DNA of 43,478 bases from the NCBI RefSeq assembly GCF_022568815.1, contig NZ_JAKZHX010000024.1:1-43478 (forward strand), read 5' to 3'. The stretch comes from Undibacterium paludis (GTDB lineage: Bacteria; Pseudomonadota; Gammaproteobacteria; Burkholderiales; Burkholderiaceae_D). A program made the translations under genes and the position numbers. Positions 1-7,804 of this stretch are shown one piece after another. Every line of letters begins with the position of its first letter. Position 1 is the first letter of the stretch. The notes below the pieces were generated by a model, which was not told where the DNA came from, did no database searches, and worked only from the letters and a program-made list of their open reading frames with translations.

Positions 1-17
1 TATTCCCTAAAAATAGT

Positions 18-998
18 TCAATGCGTTGGGAACATCAAATCTCGTGCACGTTGCCGCTCTGCTTCAACAGGAAAAGATTTGATCAAGAGTTCCTGGATCT
101 GAATGGTGCGTTCAGAAAAATTGAGTTGGCGATTTTGATTGATCTGGCCAGCAGCATTCAAGTAGCCAGTAAGCCGGTTTGCCAGTTGTGGCCCCGTGCT
201 TGCCCAGCTATTGAAACTGCGAGTAGCCTTGTCAAGCACCCATTGCACATACCTGTCATGGCGCGACTCATCGCTTTTGCTGGTCCAGGTCGGCGGCCGG
301 GAAATACTTGGCTGCTCTTCAGTTGAGAATGCATCCTGACTTTTCTCTTGCAAGGTATCGTCTTTGAGTTGTGCCAACTCATTCAACATCTGAGTCAGCT
401 GCGCATCGTCATTCTGGTACCACACCTGTACGACCGCCTCCCCCAGATAAGCCCGCCGCAAGCGGTCCCGCTGATCGCGCCATGTGCTGATACGCCGGAT
501 CCCTTGCAGCGTTATGTCTTTGCCGATACTACCCAGATTATGCGCCACCAATAAATCATCATGCGCTTTCATGTAATCCAGGTAGTGTCCGGCGATGAGC
601 ATTGCTTCATTATATGCAGGGGGTGGGAGCACACTCTTGAGATGGCTGCGTAATGCATTTACCCGGTCTGTTGAAACTTGTTCCAGCAAGAAAAAATTGA
701 TGACATCCAGCAAGGCGCTATTGATGACCAGTTGCTGGTTTTCAGTAGCCAGCCCTGAAGGCAGCAAGCGACTATCACTCGGCGAAAATGAAACTTCTAC
801 ATCATTGACGGGCAGCGTCATCTGACCGGGACCCAATACCATGACTGGCGAATTTTCCTTTGCACGTATTGGCGCCACCTCTTTCGGTTCCTCATGCCAA
901 AAATATTGCATCAATAGCAGAATAATAGCCAGCAAGATGACGACAGAAGCAAGTCTTCTATAGTGTTTGGTTGAATGGGCTTTGGATAAAATGAACAT
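18..998 (-). CDS. Lipase chaperone (LifO/LimK-like foldase)
   Basis: The 326-residue product starts with a short basic stretch and one membrane segment (about residues 12-30), as in the periplasm-facing steric foldases that help type II-secreted lipases fold. The helical body has family-like signatures: INFFLLEQVS in the position of the usual R-x-x-F-D-Y-x-L-S motif, a YLDYMKAHDDLL segment, RRAYLGEAVVQVWY, and a C-terminal NFSERTIQIQELLIKSFPVEAERQRA-like region. The RxxFDY motif is degenerate. I chose the ATG at 998 because it puts the basic N-terminus directly before the membrane helix. An in-frame start at 1094 would add 32 residues without a better ribosome site. No lipase gene adjoins it; the next gene upstream is a pectinesterase. 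It may serve a lipase elsewhere, or have diverged. Confidence 0.68.
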   Translation of the reverse strand: MFILSKAHSTKHYRRLASVVILLAIILLLMQYFWHEEPKEVAPIRAKENSPVMVLGPGQMTLPVNDVEVSFSPSDSRLLPSGLATENQQLVINSALLDVINFFLLEQVSTDRVNALRSHLKSVLPPPAYNEAMLIAGHYLDYMKAHDDLLVAHNLGSIGKDITLQGIRRISTWRDQRDRLRRAYLGEAVVQVWYQNDDAQLTQMLNELAQLKDDTLQEKSQDAFSTEEQPSISRPPTWTSKSDESRHDRYVQWVLDKATRSFNSWASTGPQLANRLTGYLNAAGQINQNRQLNFSERTIQIQELLIKSFPVEAERQRARDLMFPTH

Positions 999-1110
999 GG
1001 AAATTTGTGTATAAATTACTGGTTTAATGGCTTGCCAAACTATTGGCAGCCATGTTTTCTGTACTTTCGTGCATGGACAAAAAATACCATTCAATAATCA
1101 ACACCATACG

Positions 1111-1273
1111 GACTGTCACAGTGAAAGCTGAAGTGAAGGACATGTGCCCGGCGAATCAGGGCAAGGCAAGGTGTTGGCAAATAAACGCAGCGATAGCGGG
1201 GCTATCGCGAGTATTTGCAACGCCGCCCTGGTCGTCGCGCGCATGGCAGGCAATTCGCTTTTCACTGTGACAG
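1111..1273. repeat. Palindromic MITE-like element
   Basis: The outer arms CTGTCACAGTGAAA (1113-1126) and TTTCACTGTGACAG (1260-1273) are perfect inverted repeats. The centre carries a second perfect stem, GCGATAGC (1190-1197) and GCTATCGC (1201-1208), framed by GCAAATA (1177-1183) and TATTTGC. The whole block can fold into one long imperfect hairpin. It has no credible coding capacity and lies between the stop of the pectinesterase and the lipase-chaperone gene. It looks like a miniature inverted-repeat or dispersed palindromic element. I saw no second copy in this window and no clear target duplication. Confidence 0.6.
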
Positions 1274-1359
1274 CCCACTAGTAATGCTGTCCCCCTTCTT
1301 GCGACATGAAAATACGTCTTTCGCGCCGCCCCATCTTTACAAATCCGTGCAACACTACA

Positions 1360-2409
1360 CTAGAAAACAGACGTGGGAATCCAGCCGTCGGAGCCTGCAA
1401 GAAAATTATCCGGCTGGTATTGCGTGGTCTGTGAAGACGTCAGATAAACAGTGTATTTTTCCCTGGTTTTTGCAGTGAATCCTGCAGCACCAGGGCCAGA
1501 AGAGCCATACTCGGCAAAAAAGGACGTTGGCAAATTGTTGGTTGAGCCAGGAGTGAATTCAATCATCCCTGCTGCATTAACTGGCGCCTGTATATTGGTG
1601 TTGATGAATATATTGGAAGCCAAAGCCCCCCATGGGCGCCCCAGATATGCACTAGTCAAACCTGTCTTCGGGTTACTGGAAATGGTGCTGTTATAAAAAA
1701 CATAGCCGCTAAGATAATTCGTAAAATGCCTGTTTTGCGCGGTAATGGTGACCTCTCCGCTCAAGCTTCCATGCTGGTCAGCAACGATGACGCAATTGTC
1801 GAATACGGCAGCCCCATCACCAAAAATGAAATCGACATTACCTTCGATGGTTACGCCATAAAAGTACGACCGGGCTGGCGTGCAGGTAGTCGAAGAGCAA
1901 CCCAGACTGCCGACATACAAGGTATCTTGCCGCCCTATAAGATGCACATTGCGCAGTACGGATTTATCAGAGGCAAGAAACAGTGCAAGTGCCTGTGTTT
2001 CAGCATGCCCATCCTGGGTATAAGTATTTTGAATGGTGATGTTATTGGCGAAAAATCCCGCGCCCGTGACAATGACTGTTGATGATCCTTTATCTCCCAC
2101 TGTCCCGCCACTGCCATTGGATTTTTGCGCCCAATAACTTTGGGTGATGACGGTGGACGTGGCGTGTGCACCCTGGCCTATCAACCGTACATTGGGTTTG
2201 GTAATTGTTACCTGTTCCGTGTATGTCCCGGGTGTCAGGTCTATCTCGCCGCCATTTGCCGGTAATGCGTTGACAGCGGCCTGGATGCTTGTGTAATGAC
2301 CTGGACCGGTACCGCCAACAGTGACTTTCGTGATGGCATGGCTTGCTGCACTGCCCAGTAAAAAAGTGGCGACAAGTACAATTTGCCACACACGGTTCTT
2401 TTCTTTCAT
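1360..2409 (-). CDS. Secreted pectin methylesterase (CE8)
   Basis: This 349-residue carbohydrate esterase removes methyl groups from homogalacturonan, making it accessible to polygalacturonase. A Sec signal peptide ends near residue 25 (ASHA). The right-handed beta-helix fold carries all family signatures: QALAL with Gln139, GRQDTLY with the catalytic Asp162, GNVDFIFG with the nucleophile Asp193, and LGRPWG with Arg258 and Trp260. The start at 2409 has a good ribosome site (AGGGAG) and is preceded by a stable stem-loop. The gene lies 126 bp downstream of a polygalacturonase on the same strand, so the two form a pectin depolymerisation unit acting outside the cytoplasm. Confidence 0.95.
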   Translation of the reverse strand: MKEKNRVWQIVLVATFLLGSAASHAITKVTVGGTGPGHYTSIQAAVNALPANGGEIDLTPGTYTEQVTITKPNVRLIGQGAHATSTVITQSYWAQKSNGSGGTVGDKGSSTVIVTGAGFFANNITIQNTYTQDGHAETQALALFLASDKSVLRNVHLIGRQDTLYVGSLGCSSTTCTPARSYFYGVTIEGNVDFIFGDGAAVFDNCVIVADQHGSLSGEVTITAQNRHFTNYLSGYVFYNSTISSNPKTGLTSAYLGRPWGALASNIFINTNIQAPVNAAGMIEFTPGSTNNLPTSFFAEYGSSGPGAAGFTAKTREKYTVYLTSSQTTQYQPDNFLAGSDGWIPTSVF

Positions 2410-2423
2410 GTTATCTCCCTATA

Positions 2424-2448
2424 CCGGGACATGATGACCATGTCCCGG
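2424..2448 (-). promoter_or_regulatory. Stem-loop before the pectinesterase RBS
   Basis: CCGGGACAT (2424-2432) and ATGTCCCGG (2440-2448) form a perfect 9-bp stem with a 7-nt loop. It ends 14 bases from the pectinesterase start, immediately upstream of its ribosome site. No U-run follows on either strand, so it is not a canonical terminator. It could stabilise or process the GH28-PME mRNA, or act as an operator. Confidence 0.45.
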
Positions 2449-2535
2449 CTATTGTAGTAATCTGAAGTCACTGCTTAATCTGCTTATGGAGCTAATCTTT
2501 TATTCACCCAGACGTAGAGTTAAATGAATAAAAAC

Positions 2536-3789
2536 TCAGAATTTGCAACTTGGGACTGCACCGCTCATTGTGAAGTTACTCGTGGTAACTCCCGTTCCGG
2601 ACGGGATGTCATTTGAGTCATTGAGACCGACATTGGCATACTGGTCACCACTTTGCGCCGTTGCATCCAGATTGACATGTGCCAGATAGGCGTTGACAGG
2701 GAAGCTGGCGTTACGGCCATCTATCCGGGTATAGGCGCCTGACACCGACGAGGTTGCATAGGCGCCGTTGACAACAATATTTGACAGCGACGGCGTGCCG
2801 CCGGATACAGGGCAAGCATGATAATTCGTGTCCATGATAATCAGATGTTTTGCACCGGTTATACAGGTATTGACATAGCTGACTTTGCTGACTGTCAAAG
2901 CACAGGGACCAGTCTTGATATTGATCGCATTGGCATTGGCAGATGTGGTTCCAGAGAGATCAGCACCATACACATAGTTATTCTTGAACAGGACATTTGA
3001 TACGGCATTTTTATAAATACTGCCAATCGAAAGACCATGTGTGCCATACAGCTGGCTGTTTCGAACGGTAATGTTTGAGGCATTGCCAGAATTGGTTTTG
3101 ACTGCAATACCATCATCGCCTGCTTCGATGGAAGAGTTGGCTACCGTCGCATTGGTGAGGCTGTCAATATCAATACCATCGGCATTGGTACGGGTAGACG
3201 GTGTACGTATTACTACTTTCCATGCCGTGAAACCGTTGCCTCCCTCAACGTACAGATTCGGGAAAACAGATTCCTTGAGGGTGACGTTATAAACAGTGAA
3301 ATTGGTGATGTTTTTTGCCTGCACCAGACGCGAACTACCGCTCAGAATATCACCACGACCATCGACTGTGCCAGGGCCCATCAAAGAAGCATTTGTGCCG
3401 TTGAACAGGATGAACTGCGGATTGCTTGCATAACTGTTATTTCCATACAACGTGACACCGGCATTGATGACCAGGCTTGCCCCATCAATGTTCAGGCTAT
3501 TACTGTAGAAGGCATTGCTGGAACCTGAAGCCGTAAGCACAACGCTTTTCCCTGTTCCTTTACATTTGGTTAACGCGTTTTGCAAACGCACTGTATCGTC
3601 AGTAGATGGTGGAGAGGCGCGCTGCGAGCTGGAGAACTGGGCGGGAATTGTATCGCAAACGCCAGGGTAGGTCGGTTCGGTGACTGTGCGACTGTCCCCG
3701 GTTGCCAGGGTCTGCGCCCCGGCAGATGCCGAAAATACGAGTAGTGCAGTGGTTAAACTATAGAAGCGAAGTGCATTAATTGCAGTCAT
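2536..3789 (-). CDS. Glycoside hydrolase family 28 polygalacturonase-like enzyme
   Basis: The 417-residue protein has a signal peptide ending around residue 26 (SAGAQ) and a parallel beta-helix body typical of GH28 enzymes, which hydrolyse alpha-1,4-galacturonan. The active-site blocks are recognisable but altered: NADGIDID (202-209; usually NTD), GDDGIAVK with the paired aspartates 225-226, THGLSIGS (250-257; usually GHG), and NIKTG (290-294; usually RIK). The catalytic DD pair and His251 are kept, so activity is likely, but subsite specificity may differ (exo-acting or decorated substrate). The start codon at 3789 follows an AGGGGA-like site. Upstream dyads near 3842-3878 suggest uronate-dependent control. 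Confidence 0.9.
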   Translation of the reverse strand: MTAINALRFYSLTTALLVFSASAGAQTLATGDSRTVTEPTYPGVCDTIPAQFSSSQRASPPSTDDTVRLQNALTKCKGTGKSVVLTASGSSNAFYSNSLNIDGASLVINAGVTLYGNNSYASNPQFILFNGTNASLMGPGTVDGRGDILSGSSRLVQAKNITNFTVYNVTLKESVFPNLYVEGGNGFTAWKVVIRTPSTRTNADGIDIDSLTNATVANSSIEAGDDGIAVKTNSGNASNITVRNSQLYGTHGLSIGSIYKNAVSNVLFKNNYVYGADLSGTTSANANAINIKTGPCALTVSKVSYVNTCITGAKHLIIMDTNYHACPVSGGTPSLSNIVVNGAYATSSVSGAYTRIDGRNASFPVNAYLAHVNLDATAQSGDQYANVGLNDSNDIPSGTGVTTSNFTMSGAVPSCKF

Positions 3790-3841
3790 AAAAGTCCCCT
3801 ATATAAATATTATGATTATGAAAATATCTTGAGAAACAAGG

Positions 3842-3878
3842 ATATTGGCCGGTCCAATATTAAATTGGTCCAACCAAT
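3842..3878. promoter_or_regulatory. Two tandem dyads, GntR/UxuR-type operator candidate
   Basis: ATTGGT-CCA-ACCAAT at 3864-3878 is a perfect 6-3-6 dyad that fits the TGGTnnnACCA form bound by hexuronate-responsive GntR-FCD regulators such as UxuR/ExuR. A second dyad, ATATTGG-CCGGT-CCAATAT (3842-3860), lies with its centre 20 bp away, about two helical turns. Both sit 53-89 bp upstream of the polygalacturonase start. Binding by such a regulator is inferred; no regulator gene is in the window. Confidence 0.5.
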
Positions 3879-4554
3879 ATCAGGTAACGTTATAGGTATT
3901 TCTGTTACCGTTGTCAAGGAGAGATTGTTGTTTCTGCCAGATTTGGCATGCTCGTATGTACGCCGAAAAGATCATTGACCTGCTTGTGACTGAAGTGCGG
4001 TCTGGAAGAAAACCCATGTTCATGGTCTGTCGCTGTTTCCATATTGCCCGCCGCCTTGCCTTTACTGCCTGTCCACAAAACCTTTTTGCTGAAGACATAT
4101 CCACTGTCCTGGCCAGACCATATGATGCATGCAAACCCGATACCCTGAATTAAAGATGCAGCTCGAAAGATGTACATTTATCTGTCTATTGGCGCTGCAC
4201 ATTTCTCATCATTTCACAGATTTCAATCACATCTTTGCGCCCGTTATTACACTGCTTCACCCTGGGTAAACAATAACTGATGCCTGCATCTGCTCACACG
4301 CATTTCAGGTCTGGCGGCGAGACCAAATTCTTCATGGAGTGAAATCAGACAGGAGCGATTTCTTCAGACATTCAGCACAAAGAAAACGCCAGTTTTTATC
4401 GCCATATCTGCTCCAGATAAAGCGGATTTATTCGACATGAAACAACTGCTTGCACTCTAAAAACAGCGCATTTTTTCAAGTGCCCAAACCAATAAAATCC
4501 GGCAAATAAAAATTTGCTCCAGAGTCATGCTAACGATATTCTGTCGATGCCTTA

Positions 4555-4572
4555 AATGCAATTTATTGCATT
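4555..4572. promoter_or_regulatory. Palindrome upstream of the beta-propeller gene
   Basis: AATGCAA-TTTA-TTGCATT is a perfect 7-4-7 inverted repeat 42 bp before the ATG at 4614. Its position suits an operator. The binding protein is unknown. Confidence 0.3.
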
Positions 4573-4613
4573 GTATTCACGGGCATTTCTTCAATTTATA
4601 TAAGGAATTTTCT

Positions 4614-5948
4614 ATGGCTTTTAAAAAAAATGTACTCGCAAATATCATCACATCCATTACTGCCTTGATGATGTCGGCATCTGGTGCTTATGCAGCCGGC
4701 ACACTCATTCCATCAGCCAATCGTGTCGACATGCTGCACGATGCAAGCCGCAATATTATTTATGTTACCGACAGTAACCAGGTGCTGCGTTACGATATAG
4801 CCAGCGGTCAGATGCTGTCACCCTTTGTGCTCGGCTCCACCAGTGCCAACGAACCCAAGGCACAGTTGAAGGGCATAGATATTTCGCCAGATGGTCAGAC
4901 CCTGGTGGTCGCTGACCAGACATCAGACGCAACAACGCAATGGGTTTATCTGATCAATCTGGGGGGCGCCAGTTGCGGCTGCCAGACCGTCAATAAAATC
5001 CCCATGAACAAGGAGTTCATGGAAAACGGTCTTTGGTCGGTTGCTTATGCAGGTGACGGCAGCATATTTGCTTCTTCACAGTTTGCCGGTTCTGGTTGGG
5101 TGCCATTGCGACGCCTGGACCCGATCACATGGACCTGGAACAAAGTTGGCAATGCTTACCCTGACAATACCTACAGGCAAAACACCATGTTGTCCACCAG
5201 CGGCAATGGCGCCGTCGTTTCGTTTGCAGAATCCAACATCTCTTCCGGCTCCTGGGGGCGTTATGATGTGCTCAATGCCAGCCTGAAGCGCTTTACCGAT
5301 TACCAGACCGGCACGTCGGCATTCAACTATGAAATCGCCGCGAACAGTAATGGTACGCAGATCGCCATACCCACCTATTTTGGTACACAGATTTTTGGCG
5401 CCAATTACAGCAAGATTGGCACAATAGGCCAGTATGCCGGCCCACAACCAGTTGGTGTTGCCTATCACCCGGTTGAAAACCTGATCTACTTCCCATGGGC
5501 GCAGACGCGTGAGGTCAAGGTCTACGACGCCAATACGCTCAAGCAGGTATCGAGCTATGATTTTGAAGATACATTTACCTCCAACGGCAATAACGCCTAC
5601 GTTCAGGGGCGTACCAAGCTGTCCAGGGATGGTTCCGTGCTGATGGTGACAGTGAACGGCGGAGTGCGTTTCGTCAAACAGTATGAAGGTCTGCGTGCCG
5701 CGAATGTCAGCGCCAGCAACAGTGGCGCGGCAACGACGATCAGCCTGAAAGGAGCGATAGGTAATAATGGCAAGCTCAGCTACCGATTGGCATCGAGCCC
5801 ATTGCGCGGTACGGCGACGCTTAATGGTGACACGGTGACTTACACACCGGAACCCGGTTACACGGGCGCAGATTTTTTCAGCTACACAGTCAGCTATGGT
5901 CGCGCTACCGTCAGTGCAAAGATCAACATTCTTTCAGCAACAAATTAA
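4614..5948 (+). CDS. Secreted beta-propeller protein with C-terminal Ig-like domain
   Basis: The 444-residue protein begins MAFKKNV with AAGGA 8 bases upstream. The signal peptide is cleaved near GAYA-AG. Residues about 30-350 contain YVTN/WD-like blade repeats, for example NIIYVTDSNQVLRYD, GIDISPDGQTLVVAD and VKVYDANTLKQVSSYDF, consistent with a seven-bladed propeller. The last 80 residues form a bacterial Ig/cadherin-like domain with the GDTVTYTPEPGYTGADFFSY signature. It has no catalytic motif that I recognise. It is probably an exported binding or surface protein. It is divergent from the pectin genes; a role in polymer binding is possible but not shown. A longer in-frame start at 4527 would disrupt the signal peptide. 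Confidence 0.8.
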   Translation: MAFKKNVLANIITSITALMMSASGAYAAGTLIPSANRVDMLHDASRNIIYVTDSNQVLRYDIASGQMLSPFVLGSTSANEPKAQLKGIDISPDGQTLVVADQTSDATTQWVYLINLGGASCGCQTVNKIPMNKEFMENGLWSVAYAGDGSIFASSQFAGSGWVPLRRLDPITWTWNKVGNAYPDNTYRQNTMLSTSGNGAVVSFAESNISSGSWGRYDVLNASLKRFTDYQTGTSAFNYEIAANSNGTQIAIPTYFGTQIFGANYSKIGTIGQYAGPQPVGVAYHPVENLIYFPWAQTREVKVYDANTLKQVSSYDFEDTFTSNGNNAYVQGRTKLSRDGSVLMVTVNGGVRFVKQYEGLRAANVSASNSGAATTISLKGAIGNNGKLSYRLASSPLRGTATLNGDTVTYTPEPGYTGADFFSYTVSYGRATVSAKINILSATN

Positions 5949-6138
5949 ATACCTGTGCAGTTCAAGCCTGGATCAACAATCCGGGGCACGATGAAGTTTC
6001 GATAGCTATCTAGTACCACCACGTATCAAATCCCATTCTTACCCGCCAGTGAAGTTCGATCTCGGGTAATTACTCCCCAGTCTCAAATCTCCCAGTTTTA
6101 TACCTGCAGTTCCACATCCCCGATTTCATCAGCAAACC

Positions 6139-7332
6139 TTACAAACCTTTCGCCAGTGCCCCCATGCGCTTGATATCATTGACCAGGAAAGATGGCACGC
6201 AGGGTATGTGTTCAGCCGGTTTGACTGTACAGTCCGTGCGGTCTATCAAACTCCCGGCACCACGCTTGCTCATGGCGTTAAAAATGGAGTCGGTATTTCC
6301 GTAAGGTACAGTCGTATCATCGCGTCCATGGAAGAAACTGATCGCTGATTGCGGTGTCCAGTCATACACATTGCTTTGCGCGGCAATGGCAGCCGTATCA
6401 TCATTGAGGAAGTTATCAAGAAAGGCCGGATCAAAGCTGATGTCACTCTGGCTGCCCAGTGCGCTGGACAGCAGCAGATTGCGGACATTGGCCCTGTCAT
6501 TGGCGCCCAGATTTTTCAGGAAACCCGGGCTGATCAAAGCGCCGACTATGGGGTTCTGCTGGCGTACGGCACTTAGCATCGCATTCAATGTCAGCGTCAC
6601 ATCGTAAGGGCCAGCACCAACATAGGTAACAACAGGCAGCGCTGCCTTGTTTTGCGTCATCAGGCGCAAAGTTGCCGCAGTCGCATAGGCGCCTTCCGAA
6701 TAACCTGTCATGAACAATTGCCCATTGTCCGCAATTGACCTGGTCTGGCGCCAGCGTGACGTGGCAGTCATGAAATCGACAACGGAATTGGCCGTTGGTG
6801 CTGCCAGCAGATAGGGATGCGGCATGCCTTTGGTGCTGCCATAGCCGACATAGTCAGCCGCACTGACAATATAGCCCATTGCAGCAAACAGCACCGCAGG
6901 CTCATCCGGGGTAGCGTGATTGCTGGGTGCTTCGGCATCGGTCTTGATGGTGGCGTGCTGGTAGGCAAGCACAGGGCTGACCACGCTGGCAGATTTGCGC
7001 GGTATCAATGCCAGGCCGGACGCCGTGACACTGCGGCTGGCAGAGTCTGTCGTGGTATAGGTGATCTTGTAGGCATCAACTGCATACAGCGGGGTCACAC
7101 CGGACGCCACGTCTTTGGGCAGGGCGGCGGCCACATCGCTGGCGCTAATGGTCTTGATGAAGGTGGCTGCCTCAAAATGCCCGGCACCTGGCGGATTGCT
7201 GACTTCGGGCGCGGTGACCGGCCCTGGCCCGTTATTCGACGAACCACCGCCACCGCAACCGGCCATGCTTAAACACAAGGCAAGACAGCTTGCCGTCATG
7301 GGATATAAGTTATTTAAGAAGCGAGTTTTCAT
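6139..7332 (-). CDS. Lipoprotein alpha/beta hydrolase (secretory lipase/esterase family)
   Basis: The 397-residue product carries a lipoprotein signal (LSMAGC, acylated Cys followed by GGGGSS), so it should be membrane-anchored after export. The fold is alpha/beta hydrolase: GYSEGAYA is the nucleophile elbow (G-x-S-x-G), HGRDDTTVPY carries the probable acid residue, and AEHIPCVP the probable catalytic His. YQHATI and YVGYGSTKGMPHPYL resemble bacterial and fungal secretory lipases (LIP family) and related ester hydrolases. I chose the ATG at 7332 because GGAAAAG lies just upstream; an ATG at 7344 is also possible. It could be a lipase or a feruloyl/acetyl esterase. It is the only lipase-like gene near the lipase chaperone but is 5 kb away. 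Confidence 0.8.
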   Translation of the reverse strand: MKTRFLNNLYPMTASCLALCLSMAGCGGGGSSNNGPGPVTAPEVSNPPGAGHFEAATFIKTISASDVAAALPKDVASGVTPLYAVDAYKITYTTTDSASRSVTASGLALIPRKSASVVSPVLAYQHATIKTDAEAPSNHATPDEPAVLFAAMGYIVSAADYVGYGSTKGMPHPYLLAAPTANSVVDFMTATSRWRQTRSIADNGQLFMTGYSEGAYATAATLRLMTQNKAALPVVTYVGAGPYDVTLTLNAMLSAVRQQNPIVGALISPGFLKNLGANDRANVRNLLLSSALGSQSDISFDPAFLDNFLNDDTAAIAAQSNVYDWTPQSAISFFHGRDDTTVPYGNTDSIFNAMSKRGAGSLIDRTDCTVKPAEHIPCVPSFLVNDIKRMGALAKGL

Positions 7333-7744
7333 ATTCTTTTCCATATGACCAGACCAGTAGCAAGCAGACCCAATCATCATATAACGATTGATCAACCCGT
7401 GTGGATGACAATATAGTCGCAAATAGTGCCTATCTATTGCCTATCTGGATTTTGCCTGGATGATCTGGTCAAGACGGAAACCTTCTATATTTGTCTTGAC
7501 CTGTATCCAGACCGGGAAATGGTCAGTCATCTGGAAAGTAAATTGTTGCCGCATTCAATTCTTTCACTGCAACATGGTCGCGATATTTTCATCCTTATCA
7601 AGAAAATCAACAACATCGCTGGCATTGGCAAAAGCAAATCAATACCGCGAAAAATCATGTGTATCCCCTTGATGGCAACGATCGAAACATCGCCAAAATA
7701 CCGGAGCAAAGCCAGCCTGCCATCGCATCTGTAATAGTCTGTTA
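7333..7744. other. Intergenic region with no supported gene
   Basis: This region lies between the divergent hydrolase and phosphodiesterase genes. Open frames of about 70-100 codons occur on both strands (for example 7426-7734 plus and 7527-7751 minus), but they overlap each other and lack ribosome sites and recognisable domains. I see no repeats or RNA genes. The phosphodiesterase promoter begins just after it. Confidence 0.55.
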
Positions 7745-7762
7745 CTGTCATCAGCCCGTCAT
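7745..7762 (+). promoter_or_regulatory. PhoB box of the glycerophosphodiesterase gene
   Basis: CTGTCATCAGCCCGTCAT matches the PhoB-box architecture: two 7-bp direct repeats, CTGTCAT and CCGTCAT, separated by 4 bp. A TATATC hexamer (7771-7776) lies 8 bp further on, near the place of the -10 element in Pho promoters, and the ATG follows at 7805. Phosphate-starvation control of a phosphodiesterase that liberates glycerol-3-phosphate makes biological sense. Confidence 0.65.
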
Positions 7763-7804
7763 ACTCAACTTATATCTTCACGGTTTTTTAACCAGAGACG
7801 GCAT

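Larger units (their letters stand above)
3790..4613. other. Long intergenic region with no supported gene
   Basis: This 824-bp gap separates the divergent GH28 and beta-propeller genes. Small open frames near 3880-4177 and upstream of 4614 lack ribosome sites and recognisable content on either strand, so I do not call a gene. It holds two tandem dyads close to the GH28 start and a palindrome at 4555-4572 close to the other gene. The rest is AT-rich and featureless to my reading. Confidence 0.6.

Noticed and set aside
1043..1478. Small plus-strand frames near the palindromic element
   Set aside because: They run through the inverted repeats and antisense to the pectinesterase end, without ribosome sites.
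3880..4177. Three overlapping 80-87-codon frames upstream of the polygalacturonase gene
   Set aside because: They lie on both strands with no start signals, and one runs into the operator dyads.
7426..7734. 102-codon plus-strand open frame between the hydrolase and phosphodiesterase genes
   Set aside because: It has no ribosome site and no domain, and it overlaps an equally unconvincing frame on the other strand.
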